Below the pieces are notes generated by a model that searched no databases, was not told the DNA's origin, and was given only the letters and a program-made list of their open reading frames with translations. 64,000 bases of DNA from the NCBI GenBank assembly GCA_002863125.1, contig PKEB01000019.1:62001-126000 (forward strand), given 5' to 3'. A program made the translations under genes and the position numbers. Shown here piece by piece: positions 53,636 to 62,339 of the stretch (positions are counted from its first letter, which is position 1; each line of letters opens with the position of its first letter). The DNA comes from Flavobacteriales bacterium (GTDB taxonomy: Bacteria; Bacteroidota; Bacteroidia; Flavobacteriales_D; Sanyastnellaceae).

Positions 53636-54010
53636 ATGCGCTTTTCGATGAAATTGACCGTGGCCAACGCCGTGTTGCTGGGAGCGGGGATGGTTATTCC
53701 CCCGTTTGCACCCTTTGCCTCGACGTGGGTGTGGTTGGCTGTTGTGTGTTGGTATTTTGGCTTGACGCTGCTGTTGAATCGTTGGATCCAATCAGCTATG
53801 CGCCGGTCTTCGATGCAGTTCATCACGGCTGTAAATGGTTCGACGGCGGTCAAGATGTTTTCGAGTCTCGCGCTCATCACAGCCTACCTCGTTTTGGTGG
53901 GTGGAATGTACCGGGTGCATTTCGTCTTGGGGTTGTTTGTGGTATTCGCTGTGAACTCGGTTTTGCTCGTTGTTGAATCGCAAAATCACGCACCTCGCGA
54001 CCCGAATTGA
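53636..54010 (+). CDS. Small membrane protein upstream of atpB (AtpI-like position)
   Basis: A 124-residue protein with four predicted transmembrane helices (about 5-25, 29-48, 73-92 and 97-115) and no soluble domain. It starts at ATG 53636 (a second ATG lies four codons later). Its place between atpZ and atpB corresponds to a poorly conserved ORF often found before ATP synthase genes, so an accessory assembly role is plausible but unproven. No family motif was recognised. Confidence 0.7.
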   Translation: MRFSMKLTVANAVLLGAGMVIPPFAPFASTWVWLAVVCWYFGLTLLLNRWIQSAMRRSSMQFITAVNGSTAVKMFSSLALITAYLVLVGGMYRVHFVLGLFVVFAVNSVLLVVESQNHAPRDPN

Positions 54011-54073
54011 AGATTTCCACTTCTGCAGGTAAAGAAATTAGCAAAACTTCAATGCTGCCTGTGTCCTGTGAGT

Positions 54074-54081
54074 TACTTTTG
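54074..54081 (+). promoter_or_regulatory. Putative -7 promoter element before atpB
   Basis: TACTTTTG matches TAnnTTTG and is 26 bases upstream of the atpB ATG at 54108. The -33 region (around 54050) has no clear TTTG. It suggests that the ATP synthase genes have their own promoter in addition to read-through from atpZ. Confidence 0.5.
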
Positions 54082-54107
54082 CGCCGAATTCAGCCCTACC
54101 GCCAAAA

Positions 54108-55367
54108 ATGAATCGTCTTTTTAGTTCATTCAAGGCCCTGCTTGCCGCCTTGCTCCTCCTAACTGGAACAGCGCTTTTGGCTCAAGACCACGGCCACGCT
54201 GATGAGCACGCTGCACATGCCGAGCACAATGCGCACGCTCACGGCGATGAACATGGCGATGCGGATGCCGACCACAGCCACGAGGGTGATCACAGCGAGG
54301 AAGCGCACGACCACGAATCACACGCGGGTCACGATCACGACGATCACGACGACCACGCCCACGATGAAGAGTTTGTAGCGGGCACGTTCATCATTCACCA
54401 CATTGCAGACGCTCATGATATCCACCTCTTCGGTGATGTCCATATTCCACTGCCGGTCATTCTTTACATCGAGGGCCAGGGAGTGAAGATCTTCGTGAGC
54501 AGCACATTCGAAGGATACGGTCACGGCAACAAGACATGTGAATTGGATGGCATCGCCTACACCATGCATGCTGAAGACGGCACGACTGCGGACGGCACTC
54601 CTGTCGTTTCGGGCCAAATCACGGCCGCTGCAGACGGTTCCGCCCTCACGGTTTACGATTTCTCCATCACCAAGTCGGTATTCGGGATGCTGCTCATCCT
54701 CGCGGCGATGGTGTGGATGTTCTTGAGCATCGCCGGTCACTACAAAAAGAACCCAGGTCAAGCGCCGAAGGGAATGGCCAACGCGCTCGAGCCGTTGATC
54801 ATTTTCGTTCGGGACGAGATTGCCAGGCCCTCAATTGGAGACAAGGCGGATAAGTTCATGCCGTTTTTGTTGACGGTCTTCTTCTTCATTTTCTTCTGCA
54901 ACCTCCTGGGATTGGTTCCTTTCTTGGGTGGGTTCAACATTACCGGCACGATCGGTGTAACAGTCGTCTTGGCGACGCTGGTCTTCTTCCTGACTAACCT
55001 GAACGGCAACAAGCATTACTGGGGCCACATCTTCTGGCCTCCCGGTGTACCGCTTCCCGTAAAATTCATTTTGGTGCCGATCGAGGTGTTCAGCATCATC
55101 ATGAAGCCTGCGGTATTGATGATTCGTTTGACCGCGAACATTAGCGCGGGACACATCATCATCCTCGCATTCACGAGCTTGATTTTCATTTTCGGTGACG
55201 GCGGTCAAGCCATCGGAGCCGGATCGGGCATGGGGATCTTCTCCACGGCCTTCATGATTTTCATGTACTTCTTGGAGTTGCTGGTGGCTTTCTTGCAAGC
55301 CTTTGTATTCACCTTGCTTGCCGCGATTTACTTCGGCGACGCCACCCACGACCCCGCACACCACTGA
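54108..55367 (+). CDS. atpB: ATP synthase F0 subunit a, with His-rich extension
   Basis: A 419-residue subunit a. A signal-peptide-like N-terminus (residues 1-25, ending LLAQ) is followed by a strikingly His/Asp/Glu-rich stretch (about 26-90, for example HDHESHAGHDHDDHDDHAHD). The mature membrane part starts with FIIHHIADAHDIHLFG and contains the helices of subunit a. The proton-channel Arg lies in VLMIRLTANISAGHIIILAF, and LLVAFLQAFVFTLLAAIYF forms the last helix. This protein makes the proton half-channels next to the c-ring. An N-terminal extension is common in Bacteroidota AtpB; the density of His here is unusual and may bind metal. It heads the atpBEFHAG block. Confidence 0.95.
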   Translation: MNRLFSSFKALLAALLLLTGTALLAQDHGHADEHAAHAEHNAHAHGDEHGDADADHSHEGDHSEEAHDHESHAGHDHDDHDDHAHDEEFVAGTFIIHHIADAHDIHLFGDVHIPLPVILYIEGQGVKIFVSSTFEGYGHGNKTCELDGIAYTMHAEDGTTADGTPVVSGQITAAADGSALTVYDFSITKSVFGMLLILAAMVWMFLSIAGHYKKNPGQAPKGMANALEPLIIFVRDEIARPSIGDKADKFMPFLLTVFFFIFFCNLLGLVPFLGGFNITGTIGVTVVLATLVFFLTNLNGNKHYWGHIFWPPGVPLPVKFILVPIEVFSIIMKPAVLMIRLTANISAGHIIILAFTSLIFIFGDGGQAIGAGSGMGIFSTAFMIFMYFLELLVAFLQAFVFTLLAAIYFGDATHDPAHH

Positions 55368-55399
55368 ATTAAAATCCATCCACAATAAAAACCAACATT

Positions 55400-55645
55400 A
55401 TGGAATTGTTGAGCATTCTTTTTGAAATCGGAGTAGGTCAAGGCCTTGCAGGTCTTGGCGCAGGTGCAGCAGCGATTGGCGCTGGTATCGGTGTAGGCCG
55501 CATTGGCGGATCTGCATTGGAAGCAATGGCACGTCAGCCAGAAGCAACCAGTGACTTGCGTTCTAACATGATCGTTGCCGCGGCACTTGTTGAGGGTGTT
55601 GCTCTTTTCGGCATCATCATCTGCTTGCTCGTAGCCCTCGGATAA
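55400..55645 (+). CDS. atpE: ATP synthase F0 subunit c
   Basis: An 81-residue two-helix hairpin that forms the rotating ring. Helix 1 carries the Gly-rich GLAGLGAGAAAIGAGIGVGR, and the polar loop has ARQPEA. The proton-binding Glu is in AAALVEGVALFGIII. The residues around this Glu (followed by Gly rather than Ser/Thr) suggest proton rather than sodium coupling, although this is indirect. It lies 32 bases after atpB and 6 bases before atpF. Confidence 0.96.
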   Translation: MELLSILFEIGVGQGLAGLGAGAAAIGAGIGVGRIGGSALEAMARQPEATSDLRSNMIVAAALVEGVALFGIIICLLVALG

Positions 55646-55651
55646 TAAACG

Positions 55652-56149
55652 ATGGGAGCGCTACTTACACCGGCCCTCGGGACCGTCGTTTGGGCATCCA
55701 TTGCATTCCTTGTGGTGCTTTTCGTACTCCGCCGTTTTGCGTGGGGTCCGATTCTGTCTGCGCTGAACGAGCGTGAAGAATCCATTGCGGGCGCCTTGAA
55801 CGAGGCGGAAAAGGTCCGCAAGGAAATGGAAGAACTGGCCGCGAGCAATGAAAACCAATTGAAGGAAGCCCGCGCGGAACGCGACCGCATGTTGCGCGAA
55901 GCCCGCGAGATGGCCGACCAGTTGGTAGCCGATGCCAAAAACACAGCGCGCGAAGCAGCCGACAAGGAAGTAGCTGCCGCCAAAGACGCCATCGCTATTG
56001 AGCGCAAAGCCGCGGTTGCGGAATTGAAGGCGGAGGTAGGCAACTTGTCCTTGGAAATTGCAGAGCGTTTGCTGCGAGAAAAGTTGGAGTCAAACGACGA
56101 GCAAAAAGCCCTCGTCAACCGACTCATTGATGAATCTCCATTGAATTAA
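55652..56149 (+). CDS. atpF: ATP synthase F0 subunit b
   Basis: A 165-residue peripheral-stalk subunit. One N-terminal transmembrane helix (about 8-27, TVVWASIAFLVVLFVLRRFA) with the typical WGPI end is followed by a long highly charged helical stalk (LNEREESIAGALNEAEKVRK) ending near the delta-binding region. Start ATG 55652, 6 bases after atpE; atpH starts 3 bases downstream. Confidence 0.95.
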   Translation: MGALLTPALGTVVWASIAFLVVLFVLRRFAWGPILSALNEREESIAGALNEAEKVRKEMEELAASNENQLKEARAERDRMLREAREMADQLVADAKNTAREAADKEVAAAKDAIAIERKAAVAELKAEVGNLSLEIAERLLREKLESNDEQKALVNRLIDESPLN

Positions 56150-56152
56150 TCC

Positions 56153-56710
56153 ATGGCCACACCACGCGCAGCCATACGATACGCCAAATCCCTCTTCAGC
56201 CTTGCGGATGAAAAAGGGGCGATTGACAACATGGAAAAGGACATTCGGTTGTTGAACGATGCCGTTCAAGAATCCGATGACCTGGAACTCCTGTTGAAGA
56301 GCCCCGTCATCAAGGCCGACGCCAAGGAAAGCATCCTGGTGAAAATCTTCGAGGGCAAGATCGAATCGCTCACGTTGGAGTTCATCAAGATTTTGGTCCG
56401 CAAGGGACGAGAGTCCATTTTGCCCGCCATTGTTGATGAGGCGCTGAACTTGGTTCGCCAGCAACGCAATGTGCGTGTGGCGGAAGTGAAGACAGCGATA
56501 CCTATGGACGACGAGCTGCGCAGCCGTGTGAGCGCAGCTTTGAAGAACCTTCACGACGGAGAGGTTGAATTAAAGGAAACCGTAGCGCCTGAGTTGCTCG
56601 GCGGTTTTCAATTGCTCATGGACAACCGCATGATTGATGCCAGCATCAAGCGCGAGTTGGGGCTCCTTCGCCGTCAAATCACAGATCACGATTACGAACC
56701 GGAATTTTAA
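56153..56710 (+). CDS. atpH: ATP synthase F1 subunit delta
   Basis: A 185-residue subunit linking the F1 head to the peripheral stalk. The N-terminal six-helix part includes RYAKSLFSLADEKGAIDNME, and the C-terminal part shows VKTAIPMDDELRSRVSAAL and the strand VAPELLGGFQLLMDNRMIDA that closes nearly all delta/OSCP proteins. Length is normal (175-185). It starts 3 bases after atpF and ends 33 bases before atpA. Confidence 0.95.
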   Translation: MATPRAAIRYAKSLFSLADEKGAIDNMEKDIRLLNDAVQESDDLELLLKSPVIKADAKESILVKIFEGKIESLTLEFIKILVRKGRESILPAIVDEALNLVRQQRNVRVAEVKTAIPMDDELRSRVSAALKNLHDGEVELKETVAPELLGGFQLLMDNRMIDASIKRELGLLRRQITDHDYEPEF

Positions 56711-56743
56711 TCCGGACACCAAAACCGAACACCAGCCGAAATC

Positions 56744-58321
56744 ATGGCAGAAATCAATCCAGCAGAAGTCTCTTCCATTTTACGTGAACAGCTCGCAGGC
56801 GTCAAGTCAGCCGCTGAACTGGAAGAAGTAGGAACAGTTCTTCAAGTCGGGGATGGCATTGCGCGCATCTACGGTTTGACCAATGTGGAATCCGGCGAAT
56901 TGATCGAATTCGAAAACGGTGCCCGCGGCATCGCGTTGAACCTCGAGGAGGACAACGTAGGTGCGGTATTGTTGGACCCTTCAGGTGACCTCAAGGAAGG
57001 CTCATCGGTTAAGCGTACAGGACGCATCGCTTCCGTTCGCGCCGGCGAGGGCATGTTGGGCCGCGTGGTCAACACCCTCGGTGAGCCCATCGACGGTAAG
57101 GGACCCATCCAAGGCGATTTGTACGAAATGCCGATGGAGCGTAAGGCGCCCGGTGTTATCTACCGCCAGCCAGTAAGCGAGCCATTGCAAACCGGCATCA
57201 AGGCGATCGACGCGATGATTCCAATTGGCCGTGGCCAGCGTGAGTTGATCATCGGTGACCGCCAGACCGGTAAGACCACTGTTGCGATTGATACAATCAT
57301 CAACCAGCGCGAGTTCTACGAGGCGGGCGAACCTGTCTTCTGCATCTACGTTGCTGTAGGCCAGAAAGGCTCGACGGTTGCTGGAATCGTGAAGACCTTG
57401 GAAGAAAACGGCGCCTTGCCCTACACGGTTGTGGTAGCGGCAACTGCATCAGACCCTGCACCGCTTCAGTTCTACGCACCGTTCACGGGTGCGGCGATTG
57501 GTGAATTCTTCCGCGACACAGGCCGCGCGGCATTGGTGGTATACGATGACTTGTCAAAACAAGCTGTTGCGTACCGTGAGGTATCCCTGTTGTTGCGTCG
57601 TCCTCCAGGACGTGAGGCCTACCCCGGTGACGTATTCTACTTGCACAGCCGCCTGTTGGAGCGTGCAGCGAAGGTCATTGGCGAACAGGAAATCGCCTCT
57701 CAGATGAACGATTTGCCCGCTTCCTTGAAGGACAAGGTGAAGGGCGGTGGATCATTGACGGCACTGCCGATCATTGAGACCCAAGCGGGTGACGTATCGG
57801 CGTACATCCCGACCAACGTAATCTCCATTACGGACGGCCAGATTTTCCTCGAGTCCAACCTCTTCTTGAGCGGCATCCGCCCAGCGATTAACGTGGGGAT
57901 CTCGGTAAGCCGTGTAGGGGGTAACGCCCAGATCAAGTCCATGAAGAAGGTATCGGGCACACTCAAGCTCGACCAGGCGCAGTACCGCGAGCTGGAGGCC
58001 TTCGCTAAGTTCGGTTCGGATTTGGACGAAGCGACCAAGGCGGTTTTGGACAAAGGTGAGCGCAACGTGGAAATCCTCAAGCAGGACTTGAACAGCCCGA
58101 TGCGTGTGGAGGACCAGATCGCCATCATTTACTGCGGTGTTGAAGGCCTCTTGAAGGATGTGCCCGTGAACCGAGTGAAGGACTTTGAGGTGGCTTACCT
58201 CGACTACCTCCGCTCAAAGCACGCGGACATGATGGAGGAGTTGAAGAACGGCAAGTACGGCGACGAGCAGAAGAGCGTCCTCGCTGCTGCTGCTAAAGAA
58301 ATGACGGCTCAATACGCATAA
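56744..58321 (+). CDS. atpA: ATP synthase F1 subunit alpha
   Basis: A 525-residue nucleotide-binding subunit of the F1 head. Motifs include the regulatory-site P-loop [14 protein letters not shown], the preceding [18 protein letters not shown], the Walker B-like [16 protein letters not shown], the visible arginine finger region [20 protein letters not shown], and the C-terminal helical bundle ([16 protein letters not shown]). The N-terminal segment is the delta-binding helix. It starts at ATG 56744 and ends 3 bases before atpG. Confidence 0.97.
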   Translation: MAEINPAEVSSILREQLAGVKSAAELEEVGTVLQVGDGIARIYGLTNVESGELIEFENGARGIALNLEEDNVGAVLLDPSGDLKEGSSVKRTGRIASVRAGEGMLGRVVNTLGEPIDGKGPIQGDLYEMPMERKAPGVIYRQPVSEPLQTGIKAIDAMIPIGRGQRELIIGDRQTGKTTVAIDTIINQREFYEAGEPVFCIYVAVGQKGSTVAGIVKTLEENGALPYTVVVAATASDPAPLQFYAPFTGAAIGEFFRDTGRAALVVYDDLSKQAVAYREVSLLLRRPPGREAYPGDVFYLHSRLLERAAKVIGEQEIASQMNDLPASLKDKVKGGGSLTALPIIETQAGDVSAYIPTNVISITDGQIFLESNLFLSGIRPAINVGISVSRVGGNAQIKSMKKVSGTLKLDQAQYRELEAFAKFGSDLDEATKAVLDKGERNVEILKQDLNSPMRVEDQIAIIYCGVEGLLKDVPVNRVKDFEVAYLDYLRSKHADMMEELKNGKYGDEQKSVLAAAAKEMTAQYA

Positions 58322-58324
58322 CCC

Positions 58325-59206
58325 ATGGCTGGCGGACTCAAGGAAGTACGGGAACGAATTACATCGGTTCAAAACACGATGCAGATCACTTCTGCCATGA
58401 AAATGGTGGCAGCGGCGAAATTGCGACGTGCTCAGGATGCAATCACCCGGATGCGTCCGTACGCTGAAAAGCTCCAAGCGGTGCTCTCCAACGTGAGTGC
58501 TTCTTTGGACAGTGGAGAAGGAGTCTACTCAGAAAAGCGCGATGTGAAGCGCGTGTTGCTCGTAGCCATCACCTCGAACCGCGGTTTGTGCGGAGGCTTC
58601 AACAACAACATTATCAAGCAGGTGAACAACGCCATCAAGCAAGGTGGTGCGGAATACCATGTGCTCCCATTGGGCAAGAAGGCCAACGACGCCTTCAAGA
58701 AGGATGCATCCTTGGCACCGCAAGGCTTCGGTGAAGACACGTGGAAGATTTTTGACGATCTGAACTTCGACGCAGCCCAAGAAGTAGCAGAAGCCATCAT
58801 GGAGCAATTCCGTGCAGGCACCTACGATGCGGTCAAAATCGTCTACAACAAGTTCGTGAACGCAGCCGTCCAGGAGCCGACCATGGAAGACTACCTTCCG
58901 TTGGAACCGTTTGAGACAGGTGAAGAGGGACCGAGTGGTGTCGACATCGAATACATTTTTGAGCCGAATCAAGCTGAAATTGTCGAGCGCATCATCCCGA
59001 ACTCATTGAAAGTTCAGTTGTACAAGGGACTGCTCGACAGCCACGCGGCGGAACACGGTGCCCGAATGACCGCGATGCACCAAGCGACCGAGAACGGCGG
59101 CGAGCTGTTGCGGGAGTTGCGCATCTCGTACAACAAAGCGCGTCAAGCGGCCATTACGACGGAGATCCTCGAGATCGTCGCAGGTTCAGAAGCGCTCGAC
59201 GCATAA
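58325..59206 (+). CDS. atpG: ATP synthase F1 subunit gamma
   Basis: A 293-residue rotating central shaft. The N-terminal helix begins MAGGLKEVRERITSVQNTMQ, followed by TSAMKMVAAAKLRRAQD; the middle Rossmann-like part shows ITSNRGLCGGFNNNI, and the C-terminal helix ends RISYNKARQAAITTEILEIV. These are the most conserved gamma signatures. It ends the atpBEFHAG series; atpD (beta) and atpC (epsilon) are absent here, as is normal in Bacteroidota, where they lie in a separate pair. Confidence 0.97.
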   Translation: MAGGLKEVRERITSVQNTMQITSAMKMVAAAKLRRAQDAITRMRPYAEKLQAVLSNVSASLDSGEGVYSEKRDVKRVLLVAITSNRGLCGGFNNNIIKQVNNAIKQGGAEYHVLPLGKKANDAFKKDASLAPQGFGEDTWKIFDDLNFDAAQEVAEAIMEQFRAGTYDAVKIVYNKFVNAAVQEPTMEDYLPLEPFETGEEGPSGVDIEYIFEPNQAEIVERIIPNSLKVQLYKGLLDSHAAEHGARMTAMHQATENGGELLRELRISYNKARQAAITTEILEIVAGSEALDA

Positions 59207-59258
59207 AAACCAGCTGGCACAGTCCTTGTGTTTGCTCGACCCGTATTAGCTTCGGGGA

Positions 59259-60689
59259 ATGGGCTTTCAGACACGAATACTGCTTTCTATGTTGCTAGTC
59301 ATCGTGCTGGCATTGGCCGGAACGATGTACGTGGCGTGGGACTTCGCGGGCGATCAGGAAGAGGCGTACAATGCCCGGCGCCTCGTCCGCAAAGAGGCTT
59401 CAGTGGAGCGAAGCCTGAACTATACCCTCGACCGTTTGTCAGATTCTCTCGGAACGGAAGACATTCCCAACGCCTTCACGGATCGCATTTGTGAGTTGGC
59501 AGACATCCACGGCATGGATATAGCGCTGTACCGTCCAAATGGTCAACTATTGACGCAATCCACGTTGACGGATGATACAGGGGCCAAGATACAGTTGCCA
59601 GTGGATGTCCTTGCGGCGCTGGACGCGTCAGACGAGCGCCTCCAAGGGGAATCGGACAGCGATGTGGTGAATGTGTACTGGAACGTTCGGGACCGGAACG
59701 AAGTTGCGCTTGGAATCGTGGGTGTCCGGTATGAAAAACGGGCGCTTGAGGCAGGGGATTTCAAGGCATTCTGGTCGCAGTTGGCGCCCCTGTACATCGT
59801 TCTGTTTTTGGGCGGAGCCATATTGGCGGCAATCCTTTCCAACGGACTGGTGAGGAACCTGAGGTTGATCCGCGACCGCATGCGCGAGCTTGAGCCAGGT
59901 GTGGAGCAGAACCCGATTCAGTACGACCGGGCCGACGCAATTGGCGAGTTGGTGGATGAATACAACGCCCTACTCGAGCAGTTGCATGCGGCCATTCAAG
60001 AATTGGCCAAGCAGGAGCGCGAGGGTGCCTGGCGCATAATGGCCATGCAGGTGGCCCATGAAATCAAGAATCCGCTCACGCCCATCAAGCTTGGCGCCCA
60101 GCAGTTGGAACGTGCGTGGCTGGATCAGAAAGAAGATTTCGATGAGCGATTGCGGCGTTACACGCGCGTTGTGGTGGAGCAAATTGACATCCTCGCGGAG
60201 ATTTCGCTCGACTTTTCCATGCTCGCAGCGGTTGGATTGGAAACCCTCGAGGAGGTGAACTGGGCACAAGCAACAAAAGAGGTTGTGGCACTGTATGAAC
60301 AGTCAACCCCCCAAATTGAATGGTGCAGTTCCATTCCGGATGTGCCTGTGGTGATCGATGGGTCGAAGGCGCACCTAACGCGTGCCATGAATAATTTGAT
60401 TACTAATGCGATTGACGCAGTGGCCAATGAACGCCATCCATCGATTGCGATAGGATTGGAGGTGGGCCCAGAGGGGAAGGCGCTCCTGACCGTGGAGGAC
60501 AACGGAATAGGCATTCCGGCAGACAAACAGAAAGAGATCTTTCAGCCGCACTTTACATCGAAAGAAAAGGGCACAGGGCTGGGCTTATTCATTACCGACT
60601 CCATTGTCCGCCAATTGAACGGACGAATAATGCTGCGCTCGTTCCCGGGTCAAGGGTCGGTCTTTTGTTTGGAGTTTTTCGTGAAATAA
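59259..60689 (+). CDS. Membrane sensor histidine kinase (NtrY-like organisation)
   Basis: A 476-residue kinase. A first transmembrane helix (about 7-27, LLSMLLVIVLALAGTMYVAW), a periplasmic region to about 175, and a second helix (about 178-198) are followed by a HAMP linker (LIRDRMRELEPG) and a HisKA domain with MAMQVAHEIKNPLTPIKLGA, the His being the phosphoacceptor. The ATPase domain has the N box NNLITNAIDAV, DNGIGIP and KGTGLGLFI. The layout (TM-periplasmic-TM-HAMP-HisKA) resembles NtrY/WalK-type kinases. It follows atpG by 52 bases but appears unrelated to it; no regulator gene is adjacent. A terminator follows immediately. Confidence 0.92.
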   Translation: MGFQTRILLSMLLVIVLALAGTMYVAWDFAGDQEEAYNARRLVRKEASVERSLNYTLDRLSDSLGTEDIPNAFTDRICELADIHGMDIALYRPNGQLLTQSTLTDDTGAKIQLPVDVLAALDASDERLQGESDSDVVNVYWNVRDRNEVALGIVGVRYEKRALEAGDFKAFWSQLAPLYIVLFLGGAILAAILSNGLVRNLRLIRDRMRELEPGVEQNPIQYDRADAIGELVDEYNALLEQLHAAIQELAKQEREGAWRIMAMQVAHEIKNPLTPIKLGAQQLERAWLDQKEDFDERLRRYTRVVVEQIDILAEISLDFSMLAAVGLETLEEVNWAQATKEVVALYEQSTPQIEWCSSIPDVPVVIDGSKAHLTRAMNNLITNAIDAVANERHPSIAIGLEVGPEGKALLTVEDNGIGIPADKQKEIFQPHFTSKEKGTGLGLFITDSIVRQLNGRIMLRSFPGQGSVFCLEFFVK

Positions 60690-60716
60690 AAAAGGGCCCC
60701 ACGCTGAGGCCCTTTT
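60688..60716. terminator. Bidirectional terminator between convergent genes
   Basis: The stem AAAGGGCC (60691-60698) pairs with GGCCCTTT (60708-60715), with an A run before and a T run after. It can serve both the kinase on the plus strand and the small outer-membrane protein on the minus strand (60735-61190). Confidence 0.82.
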
Positions 60717-60734
60717 CGAATTCACATTTGGTTT

Positions 60735-61190
60735 TTAGAATCTTGCTCCGAATCCAATAGTTAAACCAAGATTGTCGCTCGCGTCTTCAGGCACGCCGAA
60801 ACGATATTCAATTCCCGGGGCAACAAAAAGTGGCCCCATAAATGGAATAATCTTCGCTCCGCCGATTCCGAGATCAAAGTCACCAGCTATATCATAGGCT
60901 CTAGCACCTACGTAGTAGTCATCGATGAAGTAAGCTACTCCCAAATTCATTTGGAGGTCATCTGTTGGCCCGCCTAAGGCTAATTGGACGCCTATGTTGT
61001 CTACAGGGCAATAGCTGACAGTAGGCAAAATCAATCCTACGCCATTGTCAGAAAAAATGTTGAGCAACTGCGTTGCATCTCCTGAGCCCAGAAAGAAAGT
61101 ACCTTCAGCTCCCATTGACGAACCGTCGTCCTGAGCGCTGAGTGTTAAGGTGCACAACGCAAATGCACACAGAGTAAGTAAATTTTTCAT
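60735..61190 (-). CDS. Small predicted outer-membrane beta-barrel protein
   Basis: A 151-residue protein with a signal peptide (MKNLLTLCAFALCTLTLSAQ). The mature part alternates polar and hydrophobic residues in strands (LQMNLGVAYFIDDYYVGARA, PFMGPLFVAPGIEYRF) and ends in an aromatic (GLTIGFGARF), as is typical for outer-membrane barrels of the OmpX/OmpA-like size. ATG 61190 is chosen over an in-frame upstream start that has no signal peptide. No closer family can be named. Confidence 0.7.
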   Translation of the reverse strand: MKNLLTLCAFALCTLTLSAQDDGSSMGAEGTFFLGSGDATQLLNIFSDNGVGLILPTVSYCPVDNIGVQLALGGPTDDLQMNLGVAYFIDDYYVGARAYDIAGDFDLGIGGAKIIPFMGPLFVAPGIEYRFGVPEDASDNLGLTIGFGARF

Positions 61191-61297
61191 AAAGAAAATT
61201 TTTGGTGATGATGCAAGTTGTGACTTTTCGACGTGTACACGATACACACTTTGTGGAGTTTTCAAAAGCGCATTGTTAGCGCTCTAGAGATGAATTA

Positions 61298-61408
61298 ATG
61301 AATTTGGCGGCCGAATTGACCGGATTCTACGACGTGTTTGGGCGCCCCCATTACACAAGTGAATTCGAGGGCACTGCCAACAGGGAAACAATGATAAGTT
61401 CAGGTTAA
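61298..61408 (+). CDS. Possible 36-residue small ORF in a non-coding gap
   Basis: ATG 61298 to TAA 61408 encodes 36 residues (MNLAAELTGFYDVFGRPHYT, then SEFEGTANRETMISSG). It sits alone in a gap of about 300 bases between a small outer-membrane protein gene and a cyclase gene, and is followed at 61455-61483 by a hairpin with a strong T run on this strand. No homologue is recognised and the composition is ordinary, so this may be chance; it could equally be an sRNA transcript. Otherwise the gap 61191-61489 shows nothing. Confidence 0.15.
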   Translation: MNLAAELTGFYDVFGRPHYTSEFEGTANRETMISSG

Positions 61409-61454
61409 GAAATTATAAACCACCGGGTCTTTTCACTTCCTTCGATGACCCAAG

Positions 61455-61483
61455 AAAGCCCCGCAACCGTGGGGCTTTTTTTG
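61455..61483. terminator. Hairpin terminator at the cyclase gene 3' end
   Basis: The stem AAGCCCC (61456-61462) pairs with GGGGCTT (61471-61477), with an 8-base loop. On the plus strand it continues into seven T. On the minus strand it follows the cyclase stop (61490) within 10 bases and ends in TTTCTT, so it probably terminates the cyclase transcript and may also serve an unseen plus-strand transcript. Confidence 0.75.
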
Positions 61484-61489
61484 CTTGCT

Positions 61490-62251
61490 TCAAATTTGGT
61501 TGCAGGGAATCACTATGGGCCGGCTCGGCGTCGCGTCCATATCAAACGCGGCAGTTTGCAGGTTGAGCAGGTGACGGCCATCCTGAAGCGATTCCGGGAC
61601 GAAAATGAGCTCCGTAATTGTCGATTGGTGCCGGGGGCTGTCTGGATAAACCCAAAAGGCGTGATGGGCCGCCAGCGCGCCACCATCGACTTCCCGATCA
61701 ACAGAAGGCAAGTCGACCATCAGATGGTCGACGTCGCGTTCGACAAGCCAGGTCATTGCCTCTGCATCGAAGTAGGGCGGATTCGTGTTGGACCAGTTGC
61801 GCCCAACCTTGGATTTGTCGTTGGGCAGCGTGCGAACGATGATTGCGGGGGGAAGGTTGGATTGCACGTTCCAATGCTGGGAAATGGACAGCGCCAATTC
61901 CCGTTCGGTGATGATCTGATCTCCGTCGTGCGCCTCAGGGAAAACACTGACTACGAGGCACGGGATAAGGACTGGGAAGGTCAATTCGTTGATGGAATGC
62001 GCCTCGGGCGAAATGTGCCCCAAGCATTCCGTGTGCGTTCCGTTGCCGTGCGGATTGAATTGCACGTCGCGGAAATTCACCGCACCGCCCTCAGCGACAG
62101 AGCCCAAGAATCCGTTGGCCCGCACCACCTGAAGCTTCATGAAATCGACGTACCACGCACGCGAACCGTGCCCGTCGCCCATCGTGATGCTCAGGTCCTC
62201 ATTGGCAGCGCCGCTGGCTTTGAAAGCCACTCCTTGAAATTCCAATTCCAT
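61490..62251 (-). CDS. Cyclase-family (kynurenine formamidase-like) hydrolase
   Basis: A 253-residue metal-dependent hydrolase. ATG 62251 (MELEFQGVAFK) is chosen; an in-frame ATG five codons earlier is possible. The metal motif appears as NPHGNGTHTECLGHI, the HxxxTHxD/E...H pattern of the cyclase family in which the usual Asp is Glu here. Further signatures are LPPAIIVRTLPN, FDAEAMTWLVERDVDHLMVD, and VDGGALAAHHAFW. Members hydrolyse amides or lactone-like rings, including N-formylkynurenine; the Glu change leaves the substrate open. It is flanked by terminators on both sides and appears monocistronic. Confidence 0.85.
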   Translation of the reverse strand: MELEFQGVAFKASGAANEDLSITMGDGHGSRAWYVDFMKLQVVRANGFLGSVAEGGAVNFRDVQFNPHGNGTHTECLGHISPEAHSINELTFPVLIPCLVVSVFPEAHDGDQIITERELALSISQHWNVQSNLPPAIIVRTLPNDKSKVGRNWSNTNPPYFDAEAMTWLVERDVDHLMVDLPSVDREVDGGALAAHHAFWVYPDSPRHQSTITELIFVPESLQDGRHLLNLQTAAFDMDATPSRPIVIPCNQI

Positions 62252-62285
62252 GGAAACAAGGTACAACGGCCGGAATCATCCGGAC

Positions 62286-62318
62286 AAAAAAAAGGCGGCA
62301 CCAATGGCGCCGCCCTTT
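62286..62318 (-). terminator. Rho-independent terminator after the outer-membrane protein gene
   Basis: On the minus strand the stem GGCGGCGCC (62314-62306) pairs with GGTGCCGCC (62302-62294), including one G-T pair and a 3-base loop, followed by eight T. It ends the transcript of the gene at 62340-63197. Confidence 0.85.
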
Positions 62319-62339
62319 TCAAATGCTGTTGGCTATAGA

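Noticed and set aside
58322-59258. Missing atpD and atpC as evidence of a defective ATP synthase locus
   Set aside because: In Bacteroidota the beta and epsilon genes commonly lie in a separate pair, so their absence here is normal.
61445-62338. A 297-codon open frame on the plus strand
   Set aside because: It is antisense to the cyclase-family gene, whose metal motif and family blocks are clear. The plus frame also reads through a terminator hairpin.
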